Part shown: piece after piece, positions 41,521 to 51,661 of the stretch
Position numbering within the stretch: the first letter of the stretch is position 1
How the letters are laid out: each line of letters begins with the position of its first letter
Assembly: GCF_002754195.1 (NCBI RefSeq)
Contig: NZ_PEEU01000001.1
Span: forward strand, 4,402,001 to 4,466,000
Reading direction: 5' to 3'
DNA length: 64,000 nt
From: Flavobacterium sp. 9
GTDB taxonomy: Bacteria > Bacteroidota > Bacteroidia > Flavobacteriales > Flavobacteriaceae
The notes under the pieces: generated by a model
What the model saw: only the letters and a program-made list of their open reading frames with translations
What the model was told of the DNA's origin: nothing
Database searches by the model: none
Position numbers and translations under genes: made by a program

Positions 41521-42414
41521 ATGAAATCAAATAAAGAAGCGTTTCGTGATTATCTTGAGTTGGAGAAGAAATATTCTGTACATACGGTAAATGCTTATTT
41601 GAATGATATTTTGTTTTTTGAAACGTTTAATAAAACTCATTTTGAACAGGAGAATATCGAACAGGTAAATTATAGTCAGATAAGAAGCTGGATTGTTTCT
41701 TTGGTGGATGAGGATATTTCAAATGTTTCTGTAAATCGGAAAATGGCTTCTTTGAAAGCTTTTTATAAATTTCTTTTAAAAACAAAGCAAATAGAGGTTA
41801 GTCCTATGTTAAAGCATAAAGCTTTGAAAACGCCGAAAATTATTCAGATTCCTTTTTCTGAAAAAGAATTAACTGATTTAATGCAGGAAATTGAAAATCC
41901 TTCTGGTTTTGAAGAAGTGAGAGATAAGCTTATAATTGATTTGTTTTATACTACCGGAATGCGAAGAGCTGAGTTGATACATTTAATGAAGAATAATGTT
42001 GATTTATCTTCGAATGTGGTTAAGGTTTTGGGGAAACGAAATAAAGAGCGTATTATTCCGATTTTACCGATTATTATAGAGCAATTTGGTTTGTATTTGA
42101 AAGAAAGATCTCAGCTTGAAAAGATAGTAGATGATGATTATTTTTTTATTTCTAGAAAAGGGTTAAAATTGAGCGAATCTTTTGTGTATCGATTAATAAA
42201 TTCATACTTTAGTAGAGTCTCTGAAAAGGTAAAAAAAAGTCCGCATGTGCTTCGGCATACTTTTGCGACTCACTTATTAAATAACGGAGCGGATTTAAAT
42301 TCAGTTAAGGAATTATTAGGGCATTCGAGTTTGGCGTCTACGCAGGTTTATACTCATAATAGTTTAGCAGAGCTTAAAAAGGTGTATACTGATGCGCATC
42401 CTCGGAACAAATAA
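41521..42414 (+). CDS. xerC: Tyrosine recombinase, XerC-type
   Basis: The 297-residue protein has the N-terminal SAM-like core-binding domain (about 1-90) and the catalytic domain. Catalytic residues are R148 (TGMRRAEL), K172, H242 and R245 (HVLRHTFATHLL), H268 (LLGHSS) and the nucleophile Y277 (VYTH). In Flavobacteria this gene sits directly upstream of raiA and the tRNA-tuf cluster, the position of the housekeeping XerC that resolves chromosome dimers at dif. It is therefore not a phage integrase. The raiA start lies 34 bp downstream. Confidence 0.9.
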   Translation: MKSNKEAFRDYLELEKKYSVHTVNAYLNDILFFETFNKTHFEQENIEQVNYSQIRSWIVSLVDEDISNVSVNRKMASLKAFYKFLLKTKQIEVSPMLKHKALKTPKIIQIPFSEKELTDLMQEIENPSGFEEVRDKLIIDLFYTTGMRRAELIHLMKNNVDLSSNVVKVLGKRNKERIIPILPIIIEQFGLYLKERSQLEKIVDDDYFFISRKGLKLSESFVYRLINSYFSRVSEKVKKSPHVLRHTFATHLLNNGADLNSVKELLGHSSLASTQVYTHNSLAELKKVYTDAHPRNK

Positions 42415-42448
42415 TAGTTCTGAAATGTTTAACCCTAAAATTAGTATT

Positions 42449-42751
42449 ATGAAGGTAGATGTTCATGCAGTTAACTTTACTGTTGACAGAAAATTGGTGG
42501 ATTTTATTCAAGAGAGAATGGATAAATTAGAAAAATATTACGATCGAGTGGTTTCGGCCGATGTTTTTTTGAAAGTTGAAAGAACAAGTGATAAGGAGAA
42601 TAAGGCAGTAGAGATTAAGATTAATGTCCCGGGAGATGATTTTTTGGTTAAAAAGCAATGCAAGACATTTGAAGAAGCAGTCGAACTTTCGGCAGAATCT
42701 TTAGAACGTTTACTAGTAAAAAGGAAAGAAAAAATAAGAGCACACATATAA
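42449..42751 (+). CDS. raiA: Ribosome hibernation-promoting factor, short form
   Basis: The 100-residue protein is of the HPF/RaiA (S30AE) family, which binds the 30S A and P sites and silences ribosomes in stationary phase. MKVDVHAVNFTVDRKLVDF begins the beta-alpha-beta fold, and the basic C-terminus RLLVKRKEKIR completes it. It lacks the C-terminal domain of long HPF. The frame is open to 42392, but the ATG at 42449 matches the family N-terminus and avoids overlap with xerC. The order xerC-raiA-tRNA is conserved in Flavobacteriia. Confidence 0.9.
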   Translation: MKVDVHAVNFTVDRKLVDFIQERMDKLEKYYDRVVSADVFLKVERTSDKENKAVEIKINVPGDDFLVKKQCKTFEEAVELSAESLERLLVKRKEKIRAHI

Positions 42752-42776
42752 TTGAAAAATTTTTTCAAAAAATGTT

Positions 42777-42805
42777 TTGATACAAAGATAAAATAGCTAC
42801 ATTTG
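42777..42805 (+). promoter_or_regulatory. Promoter of the tRNA-tuf operon (TTG N18 TACATTTG)
   Basis: TTG at 42777-42779 and TACATTTG at 42798-42805 are separated by 18 bp, close to the Bacteroidetes consensus of TTG-N19-TAnnTTTG. Transcription should start around 42811, inside the hairpin that follows. Confidence 0.6.
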
Positions 42806-42806
42806 C

Positions 42807-42834
42807 AGTCCGTTAGAAATAGCGGACTTTTTTA
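42807..42834 (+). terminator. Hairpin with GAAA tetraloop and T-run just before tRNA-Thr
   Basis: AGTCCGTTA (42807-42815) pairs with TAGCGGACT (42820-42828) around GAAA, followed by six T. It can end the xerC-raiA transcript. It overlaps the start point of the tRNA promoter. Confidence 0.65.
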
Positions 42835-42842
42835 TTGATATT

Positions 42843-42916
42843 GCCAGCGTAGCTCAGTTGGCTAGAGCAGCTGATTTGTAATCAGCAGGTCGTGGGTTCG
42901 AGTCCCTCCGCCGGCT
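42843..42916 (+). tRNA. tRNA-Thr (TGT)
   Basis: The 74-nt cloverleaf has an anticodon stem GCTGA/TCAGC with loop TTTGTAA, giving anticodon TGT. The D-arm (GCTCAGTTGGCTAGAGC) and T-loop (TTCGAGT) are regular. The acceptor GCCAGCG/CGCCGGC has one A-C mismatch. CCA is not encoded. Confidence 0.92.
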
Positions 42917-42971
42917 CTAAAATATTTCAAATGCGATTTGAAATTGTTCATGCAATTATTGATAAAATAAA

Positions 42972-43052
42972 GGGGAGATACTCAAGCGGCCAACGAGGGC
43001 AGACTGTAAATCTGCTGTGTGAACTTCGCAGGTTCGAATCCTGCTCTCCCCA
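42972..43052 (+). tRNA. tRNA-Tyr (GTA)
   Basis: The 81-nt class II tRNA has a long variable arm. The acceptor GGGGAGA/TCTCCCC is perfect, the anticodon loop CTGTAAA gives GTA, and the T-loop is TTCGAAT. Confidence 0.95.
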
Positions 43053-43149
43053 CAAATTTTGATTTCAGATTAATGATTTCAAAATTTAGATTTGTCTAAA
43101 AAAAGATTTGATTTTGATTAAAAATCAGAGAATCTAAAATTAGAACTCT

Positions 43150-43221
43150 GCCGACTTAGCTCAGGGGTAGAGTGCTTCCTTGGTAAGGAAGAGGTCACGG
43201 GTTCAATTCCCGTAGTTGGCT
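43150..43221 (+). tRNA. tRNA-Thr (GGT)
   Basis: The 72-nt cloverleaf has acceptor GCCGACT/AGTTGGC and anticodon stem CTTCC/GGAAG with loop TTGGTAA, giving GGT. It precedes tuf by 55 bp and is probably co-transcribed with it. Confidence 0.92.
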
Positions 43222-43276
43222 CAAGTAAGTAGGAAATTGAAAATTAATATATAACTAAGATTAAAAATTAAGTAAA

Positions 43277-44464
43277 ATGGCAAAGGAGAATTTTAATCGT
43301 TCCAAACCGCACTTAAACATAGGTACAATTGGACACGTGGATCACGGAAAAACTACATTAACTGCAGCAATTACAAAAGTATTGTCTGATGCTGGTTACT
43401 GTCAAGCAAAATCGTTTGATCAAATCGATAACGCTCCAGAGGAGAAAGAAAGAGGTATTACTATTAATACATCACACGTAGAGTATGAAACAGCTAACCG
43501 TCACTACGCTCACGTTGACTGTCCAGGTCACGCGGATTACGTAAAGAACATGGTTACTGGTGCTGCTCAAATGGACGGAGCTATCTTAGTAGTTGCTGCT
43601 ACAGATGGTCCAATGCCACAAACTCGTGAGCACATCCTTTTAGGTCGTCAGGTAGGTATTCCAAGAATCGTTGTTTTCATGAACAAAGTGGATATGGTTG
43701 ATGATGCTGAATTGTTAGAGCTTGTTGAAATGGAAATTAGAGATTTATTATCTTTCTACGAATATGATGGAGATAATGGTCCTGTAGTTCAAGGTTCTGC
43801 TTTAGGAGGATTGAATAATGATCCTGCTTGGGTACCAAAAATCATTGAATTAATGGAAGCTGTTGATGCTTGGATCGAAGAGCCAGTGCGTGACGTAGCT
43901 AAACCATTCTTGATGCCGGTTGAAGATGTATTTACAATTACTGGTCGTGGAACTGTTGCTACAGGTCGTATCGAAACAGGTATTGCTAATACAGGAGATC
44001 CAGTTGAAATCATTGGTATGGGAGCTGATAAATTAACTTCTACTATTACAGGAGTTGAGATGTTCCGTAAAATCCTTGATAGAGGAGAAGCTGGAGATAA
44101 CGTAGGTTTATTGTTAAGAGGTATTGATAAAGAATCTATCAAAAGAGGAATGGTTATCATTAAGCCAGGATCAGTAAAACCACACGCTACTTTCAAAGCT
44201 GAGGTTTATATCTTGAAAAAAGAAGAAGGTGGACGTCATACTCCATTCCATAATAACTACCGTCCACAGTTCTACGTACGTACAACTGACGTAACAGGAG
44301 TTATTACTTTACCAGAAGGAGTAGAGATGGTAATGCCAGGAGACAACTTGACTATTAATGTTGCTTTGTTAAGCCCAATCGCGATGAGCGTAGGTTTACG
44401 TTTCGCTATCCGTGAAGGTGGTAGAACAGTAGGAGCAGGTCAGGTGACTGAAATCGTAGGATAA
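43277..44464 (+). CDS. tuf: Elongation factor Tu
   Basis: The 395-residue GTPase delivers aminoacyl-tRNA to the ribosome. G1 is GHVDHGKT at 19-26, G3 is DCPGHADY and G4 is NKVD. The three-domain length is standard, and the C-terminus [14 protein letters not shown] is typical. Codon use is markedly C-ending for Arg and Tyr compared with neighbours, as expected for a highly expressed gene. The tRNA-Thr gene precedes it, and a hairpin plus tRNA-Trp follow. Confidence 0.98.
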   Translation: MAKENFNRSKPHLNIGTIGHVDHGKTTLTAAITKVLSDAGYCQAKSFDQIDNAPEEKERGITINTSHVEYETANRHYAHVDCPGHADYVKNMVTGAAQMDGAILVVAATDGPMPQTREHILLGRQVGIPRIVVFMNKVDMVDDAELLELVEMEIRDLLSFYEYDGDNGPVVQGSALGGLNNDPAWVPKIIELMEAVDAWIEEPVRDVAKPFLMPVEDVFTITGRGTVATGRIETGIANTGDPVEIIGMGADKLTSTITGVEMFRKILDRGEAGDNVGLLLRGIDKESIKRGMVIIKPGSVKPHATFKAEVYILKKEEGGRHTPFHNNYRPQFYVRTTDVTGVITLPEGVEMVMPGDNLTINVALLSPIAMSVGLRFAIREGGRTVGAGQVTEIVG

Positions 44465-44480
44465 TCCTATAAAAATTATA

Positions 44481-44518
44481 AAAAGCCAGTTGATTCTTAA
44501 CTGATATCACTGGCTTTT
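44481..44518 (+). terminator. Hairpin after tuf
   Basis: AAAAGCCAGT (44481-44490) pairs perfectly with ACTGGCTTTT (44509-44518) over an 18-nt loop. The T-run is short, so it may be a partial terminator or an RNA processing site ahead of tRNA-Trp, which begins 5 bp later. Confidence 0.6.
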
Positions 44519-44522
44519 AATT

Positions 44523-44593
44523 ACGGGCGTAGTTCAAGGGTAGAATAGCGGTCTCCAAAACCGTTGATGGGGGTTCGAATCCCTCCGCCCGTG
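44523..44593 (+). tRNA. tRNA-Trp (CCA)
   Basis: The 71-nt cloverleaf has acceptor ACGGGCG/CGCCCGT, anticodon loop CTCCAAA giving CCA, and T-loop TTCGAAT. It lies just upstream of secE, the conserved arrangement. Confidence 0.95.
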
Positions 44594-44611
44594 CAATATA
44601 AAATATATCAA

Positions 44612-44809
44612 ATGACAAAAGTTACTAATTATTTATCAGAGGCTTTCGAAGAGTTAAAGTCAAATGTTACTTGGCCTGCTTGGGCTGAGGTTCAAAAATT
44701 GACAATTGTTGTGGCTGTATTTTCGGTTTTATTCGCCTTGGCAACATGGGGAGTAGACGAATTTTTTGCAAAAGCTTTGGCTGGATTTTTTAACTGGTTA
44801 AAAGGATAA
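44612..44809 (+). CDS. secE: Preprotein translocase subunit SecE
   Basis: The 65-residue protein has one C-terminal transmembrane helix (TIVVAVFSVLFALATWGVDEFF) preceded by the conserved amphipathic segment AFEELKSNVTWPAWAEVQK. It is the small essential subunit of SecYEG. The frame is open into the tRNA gene (44564), but the real start is the ATG at 44612, 18 bp after tRNA-Trp. The nusG start follows 10 bp after its stop codon. Confidence 0.95.
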   Translation: MTKVTNYLSEAFEELKSNVTWPAWAEVQKLTIVVAVFSVLFALATWGVDEFFAKALAGFFNWLKG

Positions 44810-44819
44810 TTTTTTTGTG

Positions 44820-45371
44820 ATGGCAGATAATAATGTGAAAAAATGGTACGTGGTTAGAGCTGTAAGCGGACAAGAAAATAAAGTCAAAGCTTACATCGAA
44901 ACCGAGATTGCCAGATTAGGTATGGGTGATTATGTTTCCCAAGTTTTAGTACCTACAGAAAAAGTAGTTACTGTAAAAGAAGGAAAGAAAATGTCTAAGG
45001 ATAAAGTTTATTTTCCTGGATATGTTATGATCGAAGCCAATTTAGTTGGTGAGATACCTCATATTATTAAGTCTATTACTAGTGTAATTGGATTTTTAGG
45101 GGAGATTAAAGGTGGAGAACCTGTTCCTTTGAGACTTTCTGAAGTAAATAGAATGTTAGGTAAAGTAGATGAGCTTGCTGTTAATACAGATACTCGTTCT
45201 ATTCCTTTCAACTTAGGAGAAACTGTTAAAGTGATCGATGGTCCTTTCAATGGCTTTAACGGAACGGTTGAAAAAATCAATGAAGAAAAGCGTAAACTTG
45301 AAGTAATGGTTAAGATTTTCGGAAGAAAAACTCCATTAGAATTAAGTTTTATGCAAGTTGAAAAAGTATAA
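44820..45371 (+). CDS. nusG: Transcription termination/antitermination factor NusG
   Basis: The 183-residue protein begins MADNNVKKWYVVRAVSGQE. The NGN domain (about 8-115) has KWYVVRAVSGQENKVKAYI and GYVMIEA, and the C-terminal KOW domain is VKVIDGPFNGFNGTVEKI. It binds RNA polymerase and couples it to the ribosome or Rho. An in-frame GTG at 44817 is also open, but the ATG at 44820 is the natural start. It is in the secE-nusG-rplK operon. Confidence 0.96.
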   Translation: MADNNVKKWYVVRAVSGQENKVKAYIETEIARLGMGDYVSQVLVPTEKVVTVKEGKKMSKDKVYFPGYVMIEANLVGEIPHIIKSITSVIGFLGEIKGGEPVPLRLSEVNRMLGKVDELAVNTDTRSIPFNLGETVKVIDGPFNGFNGTVEKINEEKRKLEVMVKIFGRKTPLELSFMQVEKV

Positions 45372-45438
45372 TTTTTGTTACATCTATAATAACCACCGTA
45401 ATCGCTTCCAATGATTAGGGTGTTAAATTTTTTAAAAA

Positions 45439-45876
45439 ATGGCTAAAGAAATTAGTAAGGTAGTTAAACTACAAGTTAAGGGAGGTGCTGCGAATCCGTC
45501 GCCACCGGTTGGACCTGCTTTAGGAGCTGCTGGGGTTAATATCATGGAGTTCTGTAAGCAGTTCAATGCTAGAACACAAGATAAACCTGGCAAAATATGC
45601 CCAGTACAAATTACTGTGTATAAAGACAAATCATTTGATTTTGTTGTAAAAACTCCTCCAGCTGCTGTCCAATTATTGGAAGCTGCAAAGCTAAAGTCTG
45701 GATCAGGTGAACCAAATCGTAAAAAAGTAGCTAGTGTTACTTGGGACGTTATCAAAGCTATTGCTGAAGATAAAATGGTAGATTTAAATGCATTCACAAT
45801 CGAATCTGCAATGAGCATGATCGCTGGAACTGCTAGATCTATGGGTATAACTGTATCAGGAGATGCTCCTTTTTAA
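45439..45876 (+). CDS. rplK: 50S ribosomal protein L11
   Basis: The 145-residue uL11 carries the proline-rich N-terminal switch region ([18 protein letters not shown]) and a C-terminal rRNA-binding domain with the ending '[10 protein letters not shown]'. It forms the GTPase-associated centre with L10 and L7/L12, encoded just downstream. The rplA start is 13 bp after its stop codon. Confidence 0.98.
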   Translation: MAKEISKVVKLQVKGGAANPSPPVGPALGAAGVNIMEFCKQFNARTQDKPGKICPVQITVYKDKSFDFVVKTPPAAVQLLEAAKLKSGSGEPNRKKVASVTWDVIKAIAEDKMVDLNAFTIESAMSMIAGTARSMGITVSGDAPF

Positions 45877-45889
45877 TTAAGAGAAAGAA

Positions 45890-46579
45890 ATGGCAAAATT
45901 AACAAAAAAGCAAAAAGAGGCTGCTTCAAAAATTGAAAAGAACAAACTATATACTTTGAAAGATGCTGCTGCATTAATTAAAGTTATAGCTTCTGCAAAA
46001 TTTGATGAGTCTGTTGATATCGCAGTTCGTTTGGGTGTAGATCCAAGAAAAGCGAATCAAATGGTTAGAGGTGTAGTTACATTACCTCACGGAACTGGTA
46101 AAGACGTTAAAGTATTAGCATTAGTTACTCCAGATAAAGAAGCGGAAGCTAAAGAAGCTGGGGCTGATTATGTAGGTCTTGACGATTATTTACAAAAAAT
46201 TAAAGATGGTTGGACAGATGTTGATGTTATCATCACTATGCCAGCTGTTATGGGTAAATTAGGTCCATTAGGTCGTATTTTAGGACCTAGAGGTTTAATG
46301 CCAAACCCTAAAACAGGTACTGTAACTATGGATGTTGCAAAAGCTGTTCAAGAGGTTAAAGCTGGTAAAATTGACTTTAAAGTTGATAAAACTGGTATCG
46401 TACATGCAGGAATTGGTAAAGTTTCTTTTGGAGCTGAGCAAATTTATGACAATGCACACGAAATTATTCAAACATTAATCAAACTTAAACCAACTGCTGC
46501 TAAAGGTACCTACATTAAAGGTATTCACCTTACAAGCACTATGAGTCCTGCAATTGCATTGGACCCTAAAGCAGTATAA
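45890..46579 (+). CDS. rplA: 50S ribosomal protein L1
   Basis: The 229-residue uL1 forms the L1 stalk at the E site. The conserved [20 protein letters not shown] and [15 protein letters not shown] blocks are intact. In many bacteria L1 represses its own operon by binding the mRNA leader; no leader structure clearly matching the rRNA site was identified by eye here. It is 22 bp ahead of rplJ. Confidence 0.98.
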   Translation: MAKLTKKQKEAASKIEKNKLYTLKDAAALIKVIASAKFDESVDIAVRLGVDPRKANQMVRGVVTLPHGTGKDVKVLALVTPDKEAEAKEAGADYVGLDDYLQKIKDGWTDVDVIITMPAVMGKLGPLGRILGPRGLMPNPKTGTVTMDVAKAVQEVKAGKIDFKVDKTGIVHAGIGKVSFGAEQIYDNAHEIIQTLIKLKPTAAKGTYIKGIHLTSTMSPAIALDPKAV

Positions 46580-46601
46580 TTGGTAGTTAATAATTTTTAG
46601 T

Positions 46602-47105
46602 ATGACTAGAGAAGAAAAATCAATCGCGATTGAAGATTTAACTGCACAGTTAGCTGGTACAAATATTATTTATGTATCTGATATTTCTGGATTAAACGCA
46701 GAAACAACTTCAAACTTGAGAAGAGCTTGTTTTAAAGCAGGTATTAAATTAGAGGTTGTAAAAAACACTTTGCTTGCAAAAGCAATGGAAGCTTCTGCTA
46801 ATGACTATGGAGATTTACCTTCAGTATTGACAGGTAACAGTGCTATATTTATTTCAGATGTGGCAAATGCACCTGGAAAAATTATTAAAGATTTCAGAAA
46901 AAAATCAGCTAAACCTGTATTAAAAGGAGCTTATATTAACTCTGAAATTTATATTGGAGATGATCAATTAGATGCATTAGCAACTATCAAATCTAAAGAA
47001 GAACTTCTTGGAGAACTTATTGGATTATTGCAATCACCAGCACAAAGAATTATTTCAGCTTTACAAAACAAATTCGCTGGTAGCGAAGAAGAAGCTGAAG
47101 CATAA
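46602..47105 (+). CDS. rplJ: 50S ribosomal protein L10
   Basis: The 167-residue uL10 forms the base of the L7/L12 stalk. The N-terminal RNA-binding domain (EDLTAQLAGTNIIYVSDISGL, TSNLRRACFKAGIKLEVVKN) and the C-terminal helix (AQRIISALQNKFAGSEEEA) that carries the L12 dimers are present. rplL follows after 91 bp. Confidence 0.97.
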   Translation: MTREEKSIAIEDLTAQLAGTNIIYVSDISGLNAETTSNLRRACFKAGIKLEVVKNTLLAKAMEASANDYGDLPSVLTGNSAIFISDVANAPGKIIKDFRKKSAKPVLKGAYINSEIYIGDDQLDALATIKSKEELLGELIGLLQSPAQRIISALQNKFAGSEEEAEA

Positions 47106-47196
47106 TAATTCGTACGAGGAATTAAATTTCCTTGTAGCTTAATTAGCGCACAATAAATAAATTATATTTTACAAATCATTTTAAACGATAGAAAAA

Positions 47197-47568
47197 ATGG
47201 CAGATTTGAAACAATTCGCAGAACAATTAGTTAACTTAACAGTTAAAGAAGTTAACGAATTAGCAACAATATTAAAAGACGAGTATGGTATCGAGCCTGC
47301 TGCTGCAGCTGTAGTAGTTGCTGCTGGTGGTGGAGAAGGTGCTGCTGAAGAAGCACAAACTGAATTTACAGTTGTATTGAAAGAAGCTGGAGCTTCTAAA
47401 TTAGCAGTTGTGAAATTAGTAAAAGAACTTACAGGTTTAGGTTTGAAAGAAGCTAAAGATGTAGTTGACGGTGCTCCAAGCAACGTTAAAGAAGGTGTTT
47501 CTAAAGAAGAGGCTGAAGGTCTTAAAAAATCATTAGAAGAAGCTGGAGCTGTAGTTGAGCTTAAATAA
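47197..47568 (+). CDS. rplL: 50S ribosomal protein L7/L12
   Basis: The 123-residue protein has an N-terminal dimerisation domain, an Ala/Gly/Glu-rich hinge ([20 protein letters not shown]) and a C-terminal domain ([20 protein letters not shown]) that recruits translation factors. It has strong Glu/Ala bias and sits at its usual place. A hairpin 22 bp after the stop codon may partly terminate before rpoB. Confidence 0.98.
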   Translation: MADLKQFAEQLVNLTVKEVNELATILKDEYGIEPAAAAVVVAAGGGEGAAEEAQTEFTVVLKEAGASKLAVVKLVKELTGLGLKEAKDVVDGAPSNVKEGVSKEEAEGLKKSLEEAGAVVELK

Positions 47569-47590
47569 TTCAACTCAGTTTTAAGAACTA

Positions 47591-47634
47591 GGTTTAGGTC
47601 TTGAGTGAACGCTCAATGGCCTAAACCATTTTTC
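47591..47634 (+). terminator. Attenuator-like hairpin between rplL and rpoB
   Basis: GGTTTAGG (47591-47598) pairs with CCTAAACC (47620-47627), and inside it TTGAG pairs with CTCAA. A short T-run follows. A partial terminator at this spot sets the ratio of ribosomal protein to RNA polymerase in other bacteria, so this role is inferred. Confidence 0.6.
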
Positions 47635-47832
47635 GTATAATAAAATATATCAAGTTTTATTATCAAATAGTTTAAAATACGAAAAAGTTTTTGATCAATA
47701 CGAAGAAAAAAAATTGAACTGAATACTGTAGTTTATTTTTAAAGATGTATTGATTATAATAAGAAAGTATAGATTAAACAGTGTGTTTTTACACAAAAAA
47801 TTACTTTTTTTTAATCAAAATTTTGTCCATTG

Positions 47833-50800
47833 ATGATAACAAATCAGACTGAAAGATTGAATTTTGCCTCTACAAAAAATATTCCTGACTATCCGGATTT
47901 CTTAGATGTTCAGGTTAAATCTTTTAAAGATTTTTTTCAATTAGAAACTAAATCTGACGAAAGAGGCAACGAAGGGTTGTACAACACCTTCATGGAAAAC
48001 TTTCCAATCACAGATACAAGAAACAACTTTGTATTGGAGTTCCTAGATTATTTTGTTGATCCACCACGTTATACAATTCAAGAATGTATAGAGAGAGGTC
48101 TTACTTATAGTGTACCTTTAAAAGCTAGGTTAAAACTATACTGTACAGATCCAGAACACGAAGATTTTGAAACTATTGTACAAGATGTTTATCTTGGAAC
48201 AATACCTTATATGACTCCAAGCGGTACTTTTGTTATCAATGGTGCTGAGCGTGTAGTAGTATCTCAATTACACCGTTCTCCTGGGGTTTTCTTTGGTCAA
48301 TCATTCCACGCAAATGGAACAAAACTTTATTCTGCCAGAGTAATTCCTTTTAAAGGATCTTGGATAGAATTTTCTACAGATATCAACAGCGTAATGTATG
48401 CTTATATCGATAGAAAGAAAAAATTACCTGTTACAACTTTATTCCGTGCAATTGGATTCGAAAGAGATAAGGATATCCTTGAAATTTTCGACCTTGCTGA
48501 AGAAATTAAAGTTTCTAAAACTGGTATTAAGAAATATATTGGAAGAAGACTTGCTGCACGTGTATTGAATACATGGCATGAGGATTTCGTTGATGAGGAT
48601 ACTGGAGAAGTAGTTTCTATCGAACGTAACGAAATCATCCTTGATCGTGATACTATTATCGACAAAGATAATGTTGAAGAGATCATCGATTCTAACGTTA
48701 AATCTATTTTGTTACACAAAGAGGATAATAACCAAGCAGATTATGCTATTATTCACAATACATTACAAAAAGATCCAACAAACTCTGAAAAAGAAGCTGT
48801 AGAGCACATTTACCGTCAGTTGCGTAACGCTGAACCGCCTGATGAGGAAACTGCTCGTGGTATTATCGATAAATTGTTCTTCTCTGATCAACGTTATAAC
48901 TTAGGTGAAGTTGGTCGTTATAGAATGAACAAAAAACTTGGTTTAGATATCCCAATGGAAAAGCAAGTGCTTACCAAAGAAGATATCATTACCATTGTAA
49001 AATATTTGATCGAATTGATCAACTCTAAAGCAGAGATTGATGATATTGATCACTTATCAAACCGTCGTGTTAGAACAGTTGGAGAACAATTGTCTCAACA
49101 ATTCGGTGTTGGTTTAGCACGTATGGCTAGAACTATTCGTGAGAGAATGAACGTTAGAGATAACGAGGTGTTTACACCAATTGATTTGATTAATGCTAAA
49201 ACATTATCATCAGTTATCAACTCTTTCTTTGGTACTAACCAGTTATCTCAATTTATGGATCAAACGAATCCATTAGCTGAGATTACACACAAAAGAAGAC
49301 TTTCTGCCCTTGGACCTGGTGGACTTTCGAGAGAGAGAGCTGGATTTGAGGTTCGTGACGTTCACTATACACACTATGGTCGTTTATGTCCGATTGAAAC
49401 TCCAGAGGGACCAAACATTGGTTTGATTTCATCTCTTGGTGTTTATGCAAAAGTTAACGGAATGGGTTTCATCGAAACTCCTTACCGTAAAGTTACAGAT
49501 GGTGTAGTTGATTTAGAAAGTACTCCTATCTATTTAAGTGCTGAAGAAGAAGAAGGAAAAATGATTGCTCAGGCAAACATTGAAATGGATGCTTCAGGTA
49601 AAATTACAGCAAGCAATGTTATTGCTCGTGAGGAAGGTGACTTCCCGGTTGTTGAGCCATCTGCAGTACATTATACAGACGTTGCTCCTAACCAGATTGC
49701 TTCGATTTCGGCTTCATTGATTCCTTTCTTGGAACATGATGATGCGAACCGTGCGTTGATGGGATCTAACATGATGCGTCAGGCGGTTCCTTTGATCCGT
49801 CCGGAAGCACCAATCGTTGGTACAGGTTTAGAACGTCAAGTGGCTTCAGATTCTAGAGTATTGATTAATGCTGAAGGAGATGGAACTGTAGAATATGTTG
49901 ATGCTAATATCATTACTATCAAATACGACCGTACTGAAGATGAGAGAATGGTTAGTTTTGATGCTGATGAAAAAACATACAACTTAATTAAATTTAGAAA
50001 AACCAATCAAGGTACAAGTATCAACTTGAAACCAATCGTAAGAAAAGGTGACAGAGTTGTTCTTGGTCAGGTATTATCAGAAGGATATGCTACTCAAAAT
50101 GGTGAATTAGCTTTAGGTAGAAACTTAAAAGTTGCGTTCATGCCATGGAAAGGGTATAACTTTGAGGATGCGATTGTAATTTCTGAAAAAGTAGTTCGTG
50201 ATGATATTTTTACTTCTATCCACGTTGATGATTATTCATTAGAGGTTAGAGATACTAAGTTAGGAAATGAAGAGTTAACAAACGATATTCCTAACGTTTC
50301 TGAAGAAGCTACTAAAGATTTAGATGAAAACGGTATGATCAGAATTGGAGCAGAGGTTAAACCTGGCGACATTCTAATCGGAAAAATTACACCAAAAGGA
50401 GAATCAGATCCTACTCCGGAAGAGAAATTGCTTCGTGCAATCTTCGGGGATAAAGCAGGTGATGTAAAAGATGCTTCATTAAAAGCTTCTCCATCTTTAC
50501 ATGGTGTAGTTCTTGACAAAAAATTATTTGCAAGAGCCGTAAAAGATAAACGTAAACGTACTCAGGATAAAGATGCTTTAGGCGCTTTAGAAATGGAATT
50601 TGAAACTAAATTTGTTGAATTAAAAGACAGATTGGTTGAGAAATTATTCTTGATCGTTAACGGAAAAACATCTCAAGGTGTAATGAATGATTTGGGTGAA
50701 GAAGTTTTACCAAAAGGTAAAAAATATACTCAAAAAATGCTTTACGCAGTAGAAGATTTTGCTCACTTAAGCAAAGGTCAATGGGTTGCTGATGACGCTA

Positions 50801-51645
50801 CAAATAAAATGGTTAATGATTTAATTCATAACTATAAAATTAAGCTGAACGACTTACAAGGATCTTTAAGAAGAGAAAAATTCACTATTACAGTTGGAGA
50901 TGAATTACCATCTGGAATCTTGAAATTAGCGAAAATTTATATCGCTAAAAAACGTAAACTGAAAGTAGGGGATAAAATGGCAGGACGTCACGGTAACAAA
51001 GGTATTGTTGCAAGAATCGTTCGTCATGAAGATATGCCTTTCCTTGAAGACGGAACACCAGTAGATATCGTATTGAATCCACTTGGGGTACCTTCACGTA
51101 TGAACATTGGTCAGATTTATGAAACTGTTCTTGGATGGGCTGGTATGAACTTGGGTAGAAAATTTGCTACTCCAATTTTTGACGGTGCATCTTTAGATCA
51201 AATCAATGCTTTGACTGATGAAGCTGGAGTACCACGTTTCGGACATACACATCTTTATGATGGTGGTACTGGAGAGCGTTTCCATCAAGCTGCAACTGTG
51301 GGTGTAATTTACATGCTTAAATTAGGACACATGGTTGATGATAAGATGCACGCACGTTCTATCGGACCATACTCGTTGATCACTCAACAACCACTTGGAG
51401 GTAAAGCTCAATTTGGAGGTCAGCGTTTTGGAGAGATGGAGGTTTGGGCACTTGAAGCTTATGGGGCATCAAGTACTCTTCGTGAAATCTTAACAGTTAA
51501 GTCGGATGACGTTATTGGTAGAGCTAAAACTTACGAGGCTATCGTTAAGGGTGAGTCTATGCCAGAACCAGGATTACCAGAATCATTCAATGTATTAATG
51601 CATGAATTGAAAGGTCTTGGACTTGACATTCGTTTAGAAGAATAA
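47833..51645 (+). CDS. rpoB: RNA polymerase subunit beta
   Basis: The 1,270-residue beta subunit starts [17 protein letters not shown]. The rifampicin-region segment ([33 protein letters not shown]) has the usual residues, including the His, Asp and Ser positions of the drug pocket, so it looks like a wild-type, susceptible pattern. The C-terminus ([18 protein letters not shown]) is typical. A TTG three bases upstream (47830) is in frame, but the ATG at 47833 is preferred. A 274-bp gap with hairpins separates it from rpoC. Confidence 0.98.
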   Translation: MITNQTERLNFASTKNIPDYPDFLDVQVKSFKDFFQLETKSDERGNEGLYNTFMENFPITDTRNNFVLEFLDYFVDPPRYTIQECIERGLTYSVPLKARLKLYCTDPEHEDFETIVQDVYLGTIPYMTPSGTFVINGAERVVVSQLHRSPGVFFGQSFHANGTKLYSARVIPFKGSWIEFSTDINSVMYAYIDRKKKLPVTTLFRAIGFERDKDILEIFDLAEEIKVSKTGIKKYIGRRLAARVLNTWHEDFVDEDTGEVVSIERNEIILDRDTIIDKDNVEEIIDSNVKSILLHKEDNNQADYAIIHNTLQKDPTNSEKEAVEHIYRQLRNAEPPDEETARGIIDKLFFSDQRYNLGEVGRYRMNKKLGLDIPMEKQVLTKEDIITIVKYLIELINSKAEIDDIDHLSNRRVRTVGEQLSQQFGVGLARMARTIRERMNVRDNEVFTPIDLINAKTLSSVINSFFGTNQLSQFMDQTNPLAEITHKRRLSALGPGGLSRERAGFEVRDVHYTHYGRLCPIETPEGPNIGLISSLGVYAKVNGMGFIETPYRKVTDGVVDLESTPIYLSAEEEEGKMIAQANIEMDASGKITASNVIAREEGDFPVVEPSAVHYTDVAPNQIASISASLIPFLEHDDANRALMGSNMMRQAVPLIRPEAPIVGTGLERQVASDSRVLINAEGDGTVEYVDANIITIKYDRTEDERMVSFDADEKTYNLIKFRKTNQGTSINLKPIVRKGDRVVLGQVLSEGYATQNGELALGRNLKVAFMPWKGYNFEDAIVISEKVVRDDIFTSIHVDDYSLEVRDTKLGNEELTNDIPNVSEEATKDLDENGMIRIGAEVKPGDILIGKITPKGESDPTPEEKLLRAIFGDKAGDVKDASLKASPSLHGVVLDKKLFARAVKDKRKRTQDKDALGALEMEFETKFVELKDRLVEKLFLIVNGKTSQGVMNDLGEEVLPKGKKYTQKMLYAVEDFAHLSKGQWVADDATNKMVNDLIHNYKIKLNDLQGSLRREKFTITVGDELPSGILKLAKIYIAKKRKLKVGDKMAGRHGNKGIVARIVRHEDMPFLEDGTPVDIVLNPLGVPSRMNIGQIYETVLGWAGMNLGRKFATPIFDGASLDQINALTDEAGVPRFGHTHLYDGGTGERFHQAATVGVIYMLKLGHMVDDKMHARSIGPYSLITQQPLGGKAQFGGQRFGEMEVWALEAYGASSTLREILTVKSDDVIGRAKTYEAIVKGESMPEPGLPESFNVLMHELKGLGLDIRLEE

Positions 51646-51661
51646 ATAAAGTTTTCAGTTA

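Noticed and set aside
41521..42414. Tyrosine recombinase as a sign of a prophage or integrative element
   Set aside because: It sits in the conserved xerC-raiA-tRNA-tuf position of Flavobacteriia, with no attachment duplication or phage genes around it.
42392..42449. Earlier start of raiA overlapping xerC
   Set aside because: The family N-terminus begins at MKVDVHAVNF; the upstream extension has no homology-like features.
47181..47573. 130-residue minus-strand ORF opposite rplL
   Set aside because: It is a shadow of the biased codon use of rplL.
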